Below, in pieces: positions 7,670 through 16,452 of a DNA stretch of 64,000 bases (within the stretch, counting starts at the first letter, position 1; every line of letters starts with the position of its first letter). This DNA comes from Chitinophagaceae bacterium (GTDB lineage: Bacteria > Bacteroidota > Bacteroidia > Chitinophagales > Chitinophagaceae): contig JAIEQM010000066.1 in assembly GCA_019747705.1 (NCBI GenBank), positions 1 to 64,000 of the forward strand, written 5' to 3'. The translations under genes were made by a program, and so were the position numbers. The notes below the pieces were generated by a model. That model was not told where the DNA came from, did not search any database, and was given only the letters and a program-made list of their open reading frames with translations.

Positions 7670-8050
7670 TTATTGTTCAACAACACCCACAATTACGAGG
7701 TTCTTTTGTTCATCAACACCCAGAAACTTTACATAAACTGTTTTGGTGAAGTTGCCCACCGCTGCTGCATTGTAAGTAGCAGTAATGGTTCCTGTTTTGC
7801 CGGGTTTAATGGGTTCTTTGGTGTAATCTGATTTGGTACATCCGCAACCGGGTGTTACGTTTTCAATTACGAGGTCTTCTTTGCCAATATTGGTTACAGT
7901 AAATGTAGCGGTAACCGGGTTGTTTACTTTTACTTTACCGAGATCAACTGTTTCGCTGCTGAATTTAGCCACATCTGCAGGTTTTTTACCCTGACCAACT
8001 GCGAGGTTTACCATTACAAAAGAGAAGAGAATGAAAAAAATGTGCTTCAT
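7670..8050 (-). CDS. Secreted DUF1573 protein
   Basis: A 126-residue protein with a signal peptide ending near NLAVGQG, followed by one DUF1573 Ig-like beta domain. The family hallmark CGC motif is in TPGCGCTKSDY, preceded by FTVTNIGKEDLVI. DUF1573 proteins are small exported proteins common in Bacteroidota; function is unsettled. It follows its paralogue at 8069-8515 by 18 bp, so the two are probably one operon from a duplication. Confidence 0.9.
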   Translation of the reverse strand: MKHIFFILFSFVMVNLAVGQGKKPADVAKFSSETVDLGKVKVNNPVTATFTVTNIGKEDLVIENVTPGCGCTKSDYTKEPIKPGKTGTITATYNAAAVGNFTKTVYVKFLGVDEQKNLVIVGVVEQ

Positions 8051-8068
8051 TGTATTTGTTTTAAAGAG

Positions 8069-8515
8069 TTATTGTTTGAAAATATTTAATGCTTCGTTTG
8101 CCGGGGCCGATTGTTCAGGTGTTTTCCAAACGCTTCCTTTGATGGTGATTTGTTTGGCCTGACCGTTATTGTAATAAATGGTAATCATCTTCTCAAAGTG
8201 ACCTTCGGATGCTGCATTGTAACCCACTTTAATGGTGGTGTTTCCGCCGGGCGCTACAGACGCATTGTTCCATTCAGGAGTAGTACAGCCGCAGGAGGCC
8301 TGCACATTGCTGAGCTTTAATGAATCCTTACCAATATTTTCAATAATAAAATTGTGTGTTACGGGTTTGCCCTGTGGTATTTTTCCAAAATCAAAACTCA
8401 GTTCAGAAAGTTTGATGGTTTCAGGAGCAGGGGCAGGATTTGGATTTTGAATTTGCTGCGCCATTATAAATGTGGTGCTGCAAATAGCAAACAGGGTAAA
8501 AAGGATTTTTTTCAT
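8069..8515 (-). CDS. Secreted DUF1573 protein, first of a pair
   Basis: A 148-residue protein with a signal peptide (cleavage near TTFIMAQQ), a proline-rich linker PNPAPAPE, then a DUF1573 domain with FIIENIGKDSLKL and the motif ASCGCTTPEW. It lies directly upstream of a second DUF1573 gene. Beta-sandwich fold and periplasmic or surface location are known for the family; the specific role is not known. Confidence 0.9.
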   Translation of the reverse strand: MKKILFTLFAICSTTFIMAQQIQNPNPAPAPETIKLSELSFDFGKIPQGKPVTHNFIIENIGKDSLKLSNVQASCGCTTPEWNNASVAPGGNTTIKVGYNAASEGHFEKMITIYYNNGQAKQITIKGSVWKTPEQSAPANEALNIFKQ

Positions 8516-8856
8516 ATGAGATATTTAAGGTTCAAATGTAAATCTTTTTACAGACAGTTCATAACCGGAAAAGGTTGTCTTTCACAAATTTTTAGGCAGA
8601 TTTTGTACCATGAGTTTAAAAATGACCGAAATAAACTGCCGAATACTTGATTTATGCCGGGATTTATTTTCGCCGGGCGATGCTGCTGCTCAGCAGTGTT
8701 CCGGAATATGAAGTGTGCGACGCCCTTACAGCTCATAGCAGCCAATAGCCTGTTACCTAATCATTATTATAAAAGCCAAAGGCTTTCTATAATTCACAAC
8801 CTGAAACATTCTTTTCACTTTAGTGGCAGAGGGGTTTTAATAGTAACTAAAACTTC
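8516..8856. other. Intergenic stretch between divergent genes
   Basis: About 340 bp between the DUF1573 pair and the second E1 gene. Apart from AGTGTGCGACGC near 8711-8722, which resembles short repeats at 14194 and 25459, I find no gene or structured element. Confidence 0.4.
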
Positions 8857-8864
8857 TACATTTG
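8857..8864 (+). promoter_or_regulatory. -7 box directly before the second E1 gene
   Basis: TACATTTG matches TAnnTTTG and ends four bases before the ATG at 8869, again predicting a leaderless or near-leaderless transcript. Confidence 0.6.
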
Positions 8865-8868
8865 CCAC

Positions 8869-11256
8869 ATGGAATTACAGGTTAACGACAACTTGCCTGC
8901 TGCCCGTCTTTCATTTGAACATTTCCGAACAGAGGTGCTCAATGATTACAGGGTGGCCTGCCTCAGCCGTGAGGCCAGCCTTTTGGGCCGTAAAGAAGTA
9001 CTCACCGGCAAAGCCAAGTTTGGCATTTTTGGTGATGGAAAAGAACTGCCGCAACTGGCCATGGCCAAGTTTTTTAAACCCGGTGATTTTTACAGCGGTT
9101 ATTACCGTGATCAAACTTTTGCATTTGCAACCGGCGCCGCTACTGTAAAAGAATTTTTTGCCCAGTTATATTCTGATCCTGATACAAAAAATGACCCGCA
9201 CAGTGGTGGCCGGCAAATGAACTCTCATTTTGCCACCCGTTTTTTTAGTGAGGAAGGTGAGCTGCTTGACCTGGTAAACAGAAAAAATTTAGCTGCCGGC
9301 ATGGCTCCTACTGCGGCACAAATGCCCAAATCAGTTGGGTTGGCATTGGCTTCAAAATTATTCCGTAATAACGATGGGTTGAAAGAGTTGAAACACCTTT
9401 CCAATAATGGTAATGAAGTTTGTTTTGCCACCATTGGTGATGCCTCTACCAGCGAAGGACATTTTTGGGAAACGGTAAATGCAGCCGCCGTGCAGCAAAT
9501 ACCGCTTGCCATTTTTGTGTGGGATGATGGTTATGGAATTTCAGTACCCAAAAAATATCAAACCACTAAAGGCTCTGTATCAGAAGCATTAAAAGGGTTC
9601 CAGAAAAAAGAAGAAACAAACGGGATTGAAATATATAAAGTAAAAGCATGGGATTATGCAGGCATGTGCGAAGTGTTGGAAGCCGGTATTGAAAAAATAA
9701 GAGCAACGCATACACCTGCTTTATTTCATGTGGAAGAAGTAACGCAACCACAGGGCCATTCCACATCCGGCTCACATGAACGTTATAAAACTGCAGAGCG
9801 TTTGCAATGGGAAAGAGACTGGGATTGTATTAAGAAGATGAAAGAATGGCTGGTGGAAAATAATCTTGCCACAGAAGAGGAGTTGATGGAGATAGAAACG
9901 CAAACAAAAGAAATTGTAAGAAACGAAAAGAGTGAAGCGTGGGCGGATTACCTGCAGCCCATTATGCAGCAGGCAGAACAGGCGCTCGGTTTGCTGGAGC
10001 AACTGAAACAGGAATCGGGTGATGCCAATTTGTTCCAGCAGCTTTCAACGGAACTAAAAAATAACAGGGAGCCCAACCGCAGGGATCTTATGAGCATTTT
10101 GCACAAAGCTATTTTGAATGCTGAAACCGGTAATGCAAAATCTCAGGCGCTGGCGTTTTACAAGAGCATGGAGCAAAAAAATAAAGAACTTTATAACACC
10201 CACCTCCATACACAAAATCAAAAAAGCGCCCTCAAGGTAGCACAAGTAAAAGCAGAATATGCCGCAGGTACTCCCGTACTGAATGGTTATGAAATCCTGA
10301 ATAAATATTTTGATCAGCTATTTGGCAGTAACAATAAAGTTGTTGCCTTTGGTGAAGACCTTGGTTTTATTGGTGACGTAAACCAGGGCTTTGCCGGCCT
10401 GCAGGCAAAGTACAGCAGCAACAGAATTTTTGATACCGGCATTCGTGAACTCACCATTATGGGGCAGGGTATTGGTTTGGCCATGCGGGGCATAAGACCC
10501 ATTGCGGAAATACAATATCTTGATTATTTGGTTTACGGGTTGCAGCCTTTAACGGATGATTTGGCCACCATGCATTTCAGAACAGTGGGTATGCAGGGCG
10601 CTCCATTGATTGTTCGTACACGTGGCCACCGTTTGGAAGGTATCTGGCACAGCGGTTCGCCCATGGGTATGATCATCAACAGTCTGCGGGGTATGTATGT
10701 ATGTGTGCCACGCAATATGGTGCAGGCAGCAGGTATGTACAATACGCTCCTGCAAAGCAATGAACCGGGTTTGGTAATTGAATGTTTAAATGGTTACCGC
10801 TTAAAAGAAAAGTTGCCTTCTAATCTTTCTGCATTCACTGTTCCGTTTGGTGTGCCGGAAATAATTAAGAACGGCAATGATGTTACCATTGTTTCATATG
10901 GCTCCACCCTGCGTGTTATTGATGATGCTGTAAAACAGCTTGAAGCAAAAAATATCAGTTGCGAAGTGGTGGATGTGCAAACACTTCTTCCTTTTGATAT
11001 TAGTCATCTTATCCTTCAATCATTGCAAAAAACAAACCGTATTGTATTTGTGGATGAAGATGTGCCCGGTGGTGCGGCGGCTTACATGTTTAATAAGGTA
11101 ATGGAAGAACAGGGCGGATATAAATATTTAGATGTGGCCCCCAGGACGATTACCGGTAAAGCACACCGCCCATCTTACGGAAGTGATGGTGATTATTTCA
11201 GCAAACCCAATGCAGAAGAAATCATTGATGTGATTATGGCGATGATGAATGAGTAA
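8869..11256 (+). CDS. Second fused alpha/beta 2-oxoacid dehydrogenase E1
   Basis: A 795-residue fused E1 paralogue of the 2075-4138 gene, but clearly divergent. The alpha part has GDASTSEGHFWET (190-202), ending WDDGYGIS where the usual Asn pair is Asp-Asp (219-220). A helical linker of about 100 residues (330-460) joins it to the beta part, which starts near NGYEILNKYFDQLFG and holds AFGEDLG and DTGIRELTIMGQG. It probably decarboxylates a 2-oxo acid as part of a multienzyme complex; E2/E3 are elsewhere. The exact substrate is not determinable. Confidence 0.87.
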   Translation: MELQVNDNLPAARLSFEHFRTEVLNDYRVACLSREASLLGRKEVLTGKAKFGIFGDGKELPQLAMAKFFKPGDFYSGYYRDQTFAFATGAATVKEFFAQLYSDPDTKNDPHSGGRQMNSHFATRFFSEEGELLDLVNRKNLAAGMAPTAAQMPKSVGLALASKLFRNNDGLKELKHLSNNGNEVCFATIGDASTSEGHFWETVNAAAVQQIPLAIFVWDDGYGISVPKKYQTTKGSVSEALKGFQKKEETNGIEIYKVKAWDYAGMCEVLEAGIEKIRATHTPALFHVEEVTQPQGHSTSGSHERYKTAERLQWERDWDCIKKMKEWLVENNLATEEELMEIETQTKEIVRNEKSEAWADYLQPIMQQAEQALGLLEQLKQESGDANLFQQLSTELKNNREPNRRDLMSILHKAILNAETGNAKSQALAFYKSMEQKNKELYNTHLHTQNQKSALKVAQVKAEYAAGTPVLNGYEILNKYFDQLFGSNNKVVAFGEDLGFIGDVNQGFAGLQAKYSSNRIFDTGIRELTIMGQGIGLAMRGIRPIAEIQYLDYLVYGLQPLTDDLATMHFRTVGMQGAPLIVRTRGHRLEGIWHSGSPMGMIINSLRGMYVCVPRNMVQAAGMYNTLLQSNEPGLVIECLNGYRLKEKLPSNLSAFTVPFGVPEIIKNGNDVTIVSYGSTLRVIDDAVKQLEAKNISCEVVDVQTLLPFDISHLILQSLQKTNRIVFVDEDVPGGAAAYMFNKVMEEQGGYKYLDVAPRTITGKAHRPSYGSDGDYFSKPNAEEIIDVIMAMMNE

Positions 11257-11446
11257 TGATAATTAGTTAGAGCAGTCAATAATCAGGGTATCATTTGATG
11301 CGGGTAGCTTTTTTTTAATGGTTTATTTCGCCCAACGCATCTTTGCCCAGCCAATCTTGAGTGCATCTGCTGATTCTCAAAACCCTGATACAATTAAACC
11401 TCAAAAAATGCGTAAAGTTTAACTATGCCCAACTAACTGATTATCA
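11257..11446. repeat. 190-bp stretch bounded by imperfect inverted repeats
   Basis: TGATAATTAGTTAG at 11257-11270 and CTAACTGATTATCA at 11433-11446 pair over 14 bases with one mismatch. GCCCAAC also occurs twice within. No coding frame is evident. It could be a degenerate MITE-like insertion between the E1 gene and the toxin-antitoxin promoter. No second copy is in this window. Confidence 0.4.
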
Positions 11447-11458
11447 TACAATATCTTA

Positions 11459-11510
11459 TCAAATTTGAACGTTAATAAAATGTTCGTATTTTTAATATCA
11501 AATTTGATAT
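11459..11510. promoter_or_regulatory. Paired palindromic operator candidates for the HicBA-like pair
   Basis: The 10-bp dyad TCAAATTTGA occurs twice, at 11459-11468 and 11498-11507, 39 bp centre to centre. The second copy extends to the perfect 16-bp palindrome ATATCAAATTTGATAT (11495-11510). They lie 38-90 bp upstream of the antitoxin start, where autoregulatory operators of toxin-antitoxin loci usually sit. A GAACGTT/AATGTTC dyad lies between them. Confidence 0.6.
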
Positions 11511-11547
11511 AGTTTACACAGTAAACAAACAATTAAAACTTTGCACC

Positions 11548-11799
11548 ATGACAGGAAACGATGCTAAATTCAGACTCAACATGATTTTAATAGAAAATCA
11601 AGAGTCAAAAAAATTTACTGCATATTTCACTCAGTTTCCGGAAATTATTGTTGATGGACTTACTCAGGCTGAGACTGAAATAAATCTTATTAAGACACTT
11701 GGTTACTATTTGGATTATAAGACAAAACAAATGTCTTCTGATATGCCAAAGAATCATGTAATCCGTAAAACTATTGACTTCAATTACGAAGAAGCATGA
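11548..11799 (+). CDS. HicB-like antitoxin
   Basis: An 83-residue protein with the HicB partial RNase H-like pattern: LIENQESKKFTAYFTQFPEIIVDGLTQAE, then a helix INLIKTLGYYLDY. No C-terminal DNA-binding domain is obvious. Its stop overlaps the start of the next gene (ATGA), giving an antitoxin-first operon. HicB proteins neutralise HicA mRNA interferases and often repress their own promoter; the paired palindromes upstream fit that. Confidence 0.7.
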   Translation: MTGNDAKFRLNMILIENQESKKFTAYFTQFPEIIVDGLTQAETEINLIKTLGYYLDYKTKQMSSDMPKNHVIRKTIDFNYEEA

Positions 11800-12051
11800 C
11801 AAAAAGGGATTTATTAGAGTGGGCTATGAATCACGGATGCGAATCAACACCTATCCCAAACGACAGGTCTTTTGCTTTAATTCTCAAAAAGGATCATCGT
11901 CAGGCTGTTTTTAATACGCACAGAATGGATGTTCAGGCTGACCCGGAATTTATTTGCCTTATTTGTACGTACCCGGCTTGGTATCCCCATTCCAAATTAT
12001 GGGGCTTCTGCGTCTGGTATAATTGACGATTTGGACAATATGAATTTTTAA
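11796..12051 (+). pseudogene. HicA-like toxin with a frameshift near its C-terminus
   Basis: The frame from ATG 11796 reads MTKRDLLEWAMNHGCE.. and ends at 12026 with a non-family tail (76 residues). In the +1 frame the DNA continues as LGIPIPNYGASASGIIDDLD and stops at TAA 12049-12051, which is the expected end of this small family. A single extra base near 11970-11980 explains both. The toxin is therefore probably inactive or truncated, unless the base is a sequencing error. HicA assignment rests on gene order and general pattern. Confidence 0.6.
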
Positions 12052-12150
12052 GTGATTCATGATAATAATATCTGTACTTTAAAGAAATAATTTCCTTAGT
12101 GTAAGCATTATATGTTAAGATAAAGGATAAAGACTCATGATGACTAAAAA

Positions 12151-13065
12151 TTACAAATACTTTTGTACATAATCCCTTGTTTCCAGCATCCCTTTTACAA
12201 TTAGTTCTTCACTGCCTTCATAAGCTTTGTCTTCAAACTCTATTACAACAGGGCCGTTGTAGTTCACCGTTTTTAATGCATCAAAAAAAGCCTGCCAGTT
12301 TACATCACCCAGGCCGGGGAGTTTGGGCGAATGATATTGCAAAGGTGTTGCCATAATGCCCACTTTATTCAATTGATCTTTATACACTTTTGCATCTTTT
12401 AAATGAATGTGAAAGAGTTTGTGTTTATAATCATGAATAGCCTGCACATAATCCATTTGCTGCCACACAAAATGCGACGGGTCAAAATTCAACCCAAATG
12501 AATTGCTGGTGATGATGGAATACATTTCATCCCAAATAGCGGGTGTGGCGGCTAAATTTTTTCCGCCGGGCCATTCATCATTGGTAAACAGCATGGGGCA
12601 GTTTTCAATACCAATCTTCACCCCTTTTTCTTCAGCATAGGCAACAACCGGCGGCCAGTATATTTTAAATGCTTCTAAATTATCAGTAACATTTTTATAC
12701 TGGTCACGGCCAATAAATGTATTTACCACAGGTACATTTAATAACGCAGCAGCGTTAATAATTTTTTTGATATGTGAAAGATAAACTTCCCGTTTTTCAG
12801 CACCGGCATCCAATGGATTGGGATAATAACCCAGACCGGAGATATAAACATTCCTTTCCTGCAAATAATTTTTGATATGATTGATAGCTGCTTCATCAAG
12901 GCTGTCCACATCAATATGCGTTACACCCGCATATCTTCTTTCTGCTTTGCCTTTGGGCCAGCACATGACTTCCACACACTGAAAATCATTGGCTGAGGCA
13001 AAGTCAATTACTTCTTCAAAACTTTTATTGGGGAAAATAGCGCTTACAAAACCGAGATGATACAT
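12151..13065 (-). CDS. Sugar phosphate isomerase/epimerase (xylose isomerase-like TIM barrel)
   Basis: A 304-residue AP-endonuclease-2-type TIM barrel. Metal-binding positions of the family are visible: Glu in KIGIENCPM, Asp and His in LNFDPSHFVW, His in FHIHLKDAK and the terminal Glu in VVIEFED. Family members isomerise or epimerise sugars and inositols; this substrate is unknown. No signal peptide is seen. It stands alone on the minus strand, upstream neighbour being the agmatine pathway. Confidence 0.85.
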   Translation of the reverse strand: MYHLGFVSAIFPNKSFEEVIDFASANDFQCVEVMCWPKGKAERRYAGVTHIDVDSLDEAAINHIKNYLQERNVYISGLGYYPNPLDAGAEKREVYLSHIKKIINAAALLNVPVVNTFIGRDQYKNVTDNLEAFKIYWPPVVAYAEEKGVKIGIENCPMLFTNDEWPGGKNLAATPAIWDEMYSIITSNSFGLNFDPSHFVWQQMDYVQAIHDYKHKLFHIHLKDAKVYKDQLNKVGIMATPLQYHSPKLPGLGDVNWQAFFDALKTVNYNGPVVIEFEDKAYEGSEELIVKGMLETRDYVQKYL

Positions 13066-13111
13066 AACGAATTTATTTTAACGTGATGCAAAGGCTAAAG
13101 ATAAATGAAAT

Positions 13112-14158
13112 TTATACTTCCGGTTCCTGCTGGCTGAGGCAATGAAAACTTCCGAGCCCCCAGATGATGTCAGTAGAATCAATGCCCACCACTTCTCTTG
13201 CTGGAAAACATTGCTGAATAATTTGCAGCGCTTTTTCATCTTTACTGCAACGGAATGTGGGAACAATTACCGATTTATTGGCAATATAAAAATTGGCATA
13301 GGAGCAGGGCAGTCGCTGATCTTCATACACCAGTTCATCCGGCATGGGCAACTCAGCAATGTTGAGCTGTTTGCCGTTAATAAGGCGCATCTGTTTTAAC
13401 TGCTTTAAGTTGTGCTGCAGCAGTTCATAGTTGTCATCATTTTTATTTTCTTCAATAACGGTAAGTACTGTGTCTTCATTTACAAAACGAACGGTATCAT
13501 CAATATGACCATCCGTATCATCACCCACAATGCCTTCATCAATCCATAATATTTGTTCAACACCATAATAACTTAGCAGGTATTGCTCAATATTTTTTTG
13601 TGTGAGATGCGGGTTGCGGTTAGGATTGAGTAAACAGGCAGTGGATGTCATCAATGTTCCATTTCCGTTAAACTCAACTGAGCCGCCTTCCATTACAATG
13701 CCAGGATGAAACACAGGAAGATTGTAATGTTTGCCAATTAAAGTGGGTATTACATCATCCAAATCAAACGGAGGATACTTGCCACCCCATGCATTATAAC
13801 CCCAGTCAACAATTACTTTTTTCTGAACAGCGTTGGGGTTAATTAAAAATGCCGGTCCATGATCCCGGCACCATGCATCGTTGGTGGGATGAAAAAAGAA
13901 TTCCACTTTGTTCAAATCCACATCTGCTGTTTGCAAATGTGCAATGGCAAATTGTTTCATTGTTTCATCAGCCACATTGATACGAACCAGTTCACCTTTG
14001 GTAAGTTCTTTTACAAACTGTGCATAATAGGGGAAGATGGTATGAATTTTTCCCGGCCAGCTTGCTTCTTTATGCGGCCATGAAAGCCAGGTGGCCACAT
14101 GCGGTGCAAATTCTGCAGGGAAATAATAACCTGATTGTTTGGGAGTGGAAGTAGTCAT
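13112..14158 (-). CDS. aguA: Agmatine deiminase
   Basis: Converts agmatine to N-carbamoylputrescine. The 348-residue guanidino-group-modifying fold shows YFPAEFAPHVATWLSWP, the NDAWCRDHGP active-site block, VMEGGSVEFNG, DDTDGHIDDTVRF and the catalytic Cys in GSFHCLSQQEP near the C-terminus. I start at ATG 14158 (MTTSTPKQSG), as the 19 upstream residues have no family support. The next gene upstream in the transcript is the amidase that takes its product, so the two form a putrescine pathway. Confidence 0.93.
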   Translation of the reverse strand: MTTSTPKQSGYYFPAEFAPHVATWLSWPHKEASWPGKIHTIFPYYAQFVKELTKGELVRINVADETMKQFAIAHLQTADVDLNKVEFFFHPTNDAWCRDHGPAFLINPNAVQKKVIVDWGYNAWGGKYPPFDLDDVIPTLIGKHYNLPVFHPGIVMEGGSVEFNGNGTLMTSTACLLNPNRNPHLTQKNIEQYLLSYYGVEQILWIDEGIVGDDTDGHIDDTVRFVNEDTVLTVIEENKNDDNYELLQHNLKQLKQMRLINGKQLNIAELPMPDELVYEDQRLPCSYANFYIANKSVIVPTFRCSKDEKALQIIQQCFPAREVVGIDSTDIIWGLGSFHCLSQQEPEV

Positions 14159-14250
14159 TGGTGGTGCTAAGAATGATGAATATTGAAATGGACGTACAAG
14201 AGTGCGACGCAACAATGCTTAATAGCAGCATTGCTGCTTAGTACAAAAAA

Positions 14251-15126
14251 CTATTCTTCATCAATAAAACGTTTGGTAATCGGTTGATAAGAATCAATTC
14301 TTCTGTCTCTTAAAAATGGCCAGTGAGTACGGTAACGGTCTGTTTTGTCAGTATCAATTTCAAGCACCACCACTTCTTCATCATTATGCGACGCTTTATA
14401 CAAAATAGTTCCAAACGGATTGCTGATAAAAGAGCCGCCCCAGAATTTCATAGCGCCGTTCTGTTCAAAACCCACACGGTTCACACTCACCACATGCACA
14501 CCATTGGCCACTGCATGACTGCGTTGAATGGTTTGCCATGCATTGTATTGTTCCGTATTGGTTGCTTCATCCTGCGAGGTGGCCCATCCGATAGCCGTTG
14601 GATAAAATAAAATTTCCGCACCCATCAAAGAAGTAATACGTGCTGCTTCAGGATACCATTGATCCCAGCAAATTAATACACCAATACTTGCAAATTTTGT
14701 TTTGAAAATTTTATAACCCAAATCGCCGGGTGTGAAATAAAATTTTTCATAATAAGCCGGATCATCCGGTATGTGCATTTTACGGTATTTGCCGAGATAC
14801 GTTCCGTCCGCATTCAGCACGGCTGTGGTGTTGTGATAAATACCCTGTGTGCGTTTTTCAAAAAGAGAAGCAATGATTACCACACCCAATTCTTTTGCAA
14901 GTGCACTGAGCATATCCGTTGAGGGGCCGGGAATGGCTTCAGCCAGTTTAAAATTTTCATAGTCTTCCACATCACAGAAATACAATGAAGTAAACAATTC
15001 CTGCAAACAAACAATCTGTGCGCCTTTTGCCGCTGCTTCTCTTGTTTTTTGAATTGCTTTTTTCAGGTTCTCTTCTTTACCGGCCGTGCAACTCATTTGC
15101 ACCATTCCTATTTTAACGTTGCTCAT
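14251..15126 (-). CDS. aguB: N-carbamoylputrescine amidase
   Basis: A 291-residue nitrilase-superfamily enzyme that releases putrescine from N-carbamoylputrescine. The Glu-Lys-Cys triad is visible: Glu in CLQELFTS, Lys in KYRKMHIPDD and Cys in VLICWDQWYPEA. HIPDDPAYYEKFYFTPGD is typical of this subfamily. Start at 15126 (MSNVKIGMVQ). It lies 92 bp upstream of aguA on the same strand, so co-transcription is likely. Cytoplasmic. Confidence 0.93.
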   Translation of the reverse strand: MSNVKIGMVQMSCTAGKEENLKKAIQKTREAAAKGAQIVCLQELFTSLYFCDVEDYENFKLAEAIPGPSTDMLSALAKELGVVIIASLFEKRTQGIYHNTTAVLNADGTYLGKYRKMHIPDDPAYYEKFYFTPGDLGYKIFKTKFASIGVLICWDQWYPEAARITSLMGAEILFYPTAIGWATSQDEATNTEQYNAWQTIQRSHAVANGVHVVSVNRVGFEQNGAMKFWGGSFISNPFGTILYKASHNDEEVVVLEIDTDKTDRYRTHWPFLRDRRIDSYQPITKRFIDEE

Positions 15127-15275
15127 GATTTGAAATTGAAGCTGCAAAAATATGTTTTATTGTTATAGGCAGATGAGAGGGGAGTTGAAGTATAAATGAA
15201 GTTCTGGTTTTATCAACCCGGCCAGTGGTTACAAACCTTTGCGAAAGTTGAAATGTAAGAACAGGAAACAGAAGT

Positions 15276-16361
15276 TTATTCATCCAGTAAATTCTTTGCC
15301 TTTGTATATACCCTCCACTTTTCAATTACTGCTTTCATGTCATTGGCAATGTCGCTTTCAAACAGCATTTTCTGTTGTGTTTTGGGGTGAACAAAACCCA
15401 ATGTTTGGGCATGCAATGCATGGCGGGGGCAAATGGTAAAACAATTATCAACAAACTGTTTGTATTTGGTATAAACAGTTCCTTTTACAATACGGTTGCC
15501 ACCATAAGTATCATCATTAAACAACGGATGACCAATGTGCTGCATGTGCACACGTATCTGGTGGGTGCGGCCTGTTTCCAACCTGCATTCAACAAGTGTA
15601 GTATAGCCAAAACGTTCAATTACTTTATAATGCGTGATGGCTTCTTTACCATGCTCCCCATCAGGATATACATCCATAATTTTCCGGAAGCGCTGATGAC
15701 GCCCCACATGACCGGTAATGGTTCCTTCCTCTTCTTTCAAATCGCCCCACACCAGTGCAACATATTTCCGTTCAACCGTATGATTAAAAAACTGTTTGGC
15801 CAGGTGCAAACTGCTTTTTTCATCTTTTGCCATTACCACAAGGCCGCTGGTATTTTTATCAATGCGGTGCACCATTCCGAAACGTGGTAACAGATCTTCA
15901 GTTAAATCCGGTTGCTGTTGTTTTAAATACCACATCACACCATTCACCAGTGTGCCGGTATAATTACCGCTGCCGGGATGCATCACCATACCTGCTGCTT
16001 TGTTCAGCACCATTACAGATTCATCTTCATATACAATATTCAGCGGTAATTCTTCGGCCACTACCTGTGTTTCATCCGGCGATGTATCAGAGAAGCAAAT
16101 AATTTCATCACCGGGTTTTACTTTGTAATTGGCTTTTATAAACCCGTTATTTACTGTAACAAACCCGTTCTCAATACCACGCTGTACTTTATTGCGGGTA
16201 GCGCCTTCAATTTTGGCCATTAAATATTTATCAATACGCAATGGTTCCTGTCCGCCGCTCACAACATATCGTTTGCGTTCAAACAGTTCTTCTGAACCAT
16301 CGCCATTGTCGAGTTCCCTGCTCTCCGGTTCTTCTTCTCTTAAGATTTCTTCATCTGCCAT
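15276..16361 (-). CDS. RluD/RluA-family pseudouridine synthase
   Basis: A 361-residue enzyme. An acidic N-terminus (about 30 residues) precedes an S4 RNA-binding domain (RIDKYLMAKIEGATRNKVQ) and the catalytic domain with HRIDKNTSGLVVMAK, where the Asp is the nucleophile, and GRTHQIRVHMQHIGHPLFND. RluD-type enzymes modify 23S rRNA helix 69. Start at 16361 is supported by the TACATTTG box just upstream. It is divergent from lipB. Confidence 0.92.
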   Translation of the reverse strand: MADEEILREEEPESRELDNGDGSEELFERKRYVVSGGQEPLRIDKYLMAKIEGATRNKVQRGIENGFVTVNNGFIKANYKVKPGDEIICFSDTSPDETQVVAEELPLNIVYEDESVMVLNKAAGMVMHPGSGNYTGTLVNGVMWYLKQQQPDLTEDLLPRFGMVHRIDKNTSGLVVMAKDEKSSLHLAKQFFNHTVERKYVALVWGDLKEEEGTITGHVGRHQRFRKIMDVYPDGEHGKEAITHYKVIERFGYTTLVECRLETGRTHQIRVHMQHIGHPLFNDDTYGGNRIVKGTVYTKYKQFVDNCFTICPRHALHAQTLGFVHPKTQQKMLFESDIANDMKAVIEKWRVYTKAKNLLDE

Positions 16362-16366
16362 AAACG

Positions 16367-16374
16367 CAAATGTA
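16367..16374 (-). promoter_or_regulatory. -7 box for the pseudouridine synthase gene
   Basis: TACATTTG on the minus strand, ending five bases before the ATG complement at 16361; very short or no leader predicted. Confidence 0.55.
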
Positions 16375-16404
16375 AGTGTTGACAATTTTCCATTCAAATA
16401 CTTG

Positions 16405-16412
16405 TAGCTTTG
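16405..16412 (+). promoter_or_regulatory. -7 box for lipB
   Basis: TAGCTTTG fits TAnnTTTG. A TTG at 16379-16381 lies upstream, slightly further than the usual -33 spacing. The divergent pseudouridine synthase promoter is 30 bp away. Confidence 0.5.
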
Positions 16413-16452
16413 CATGTCTTCTCACGCCCCTGTCTGATGACAAACAATAAGA

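Noticed and set aside
8654..9148. Open frame of 164 codons overlapping the second E1 start
   Set aside because: It lies mostly on the E1 gene in another frame and on the intergenic stretch; composition does not look coding.
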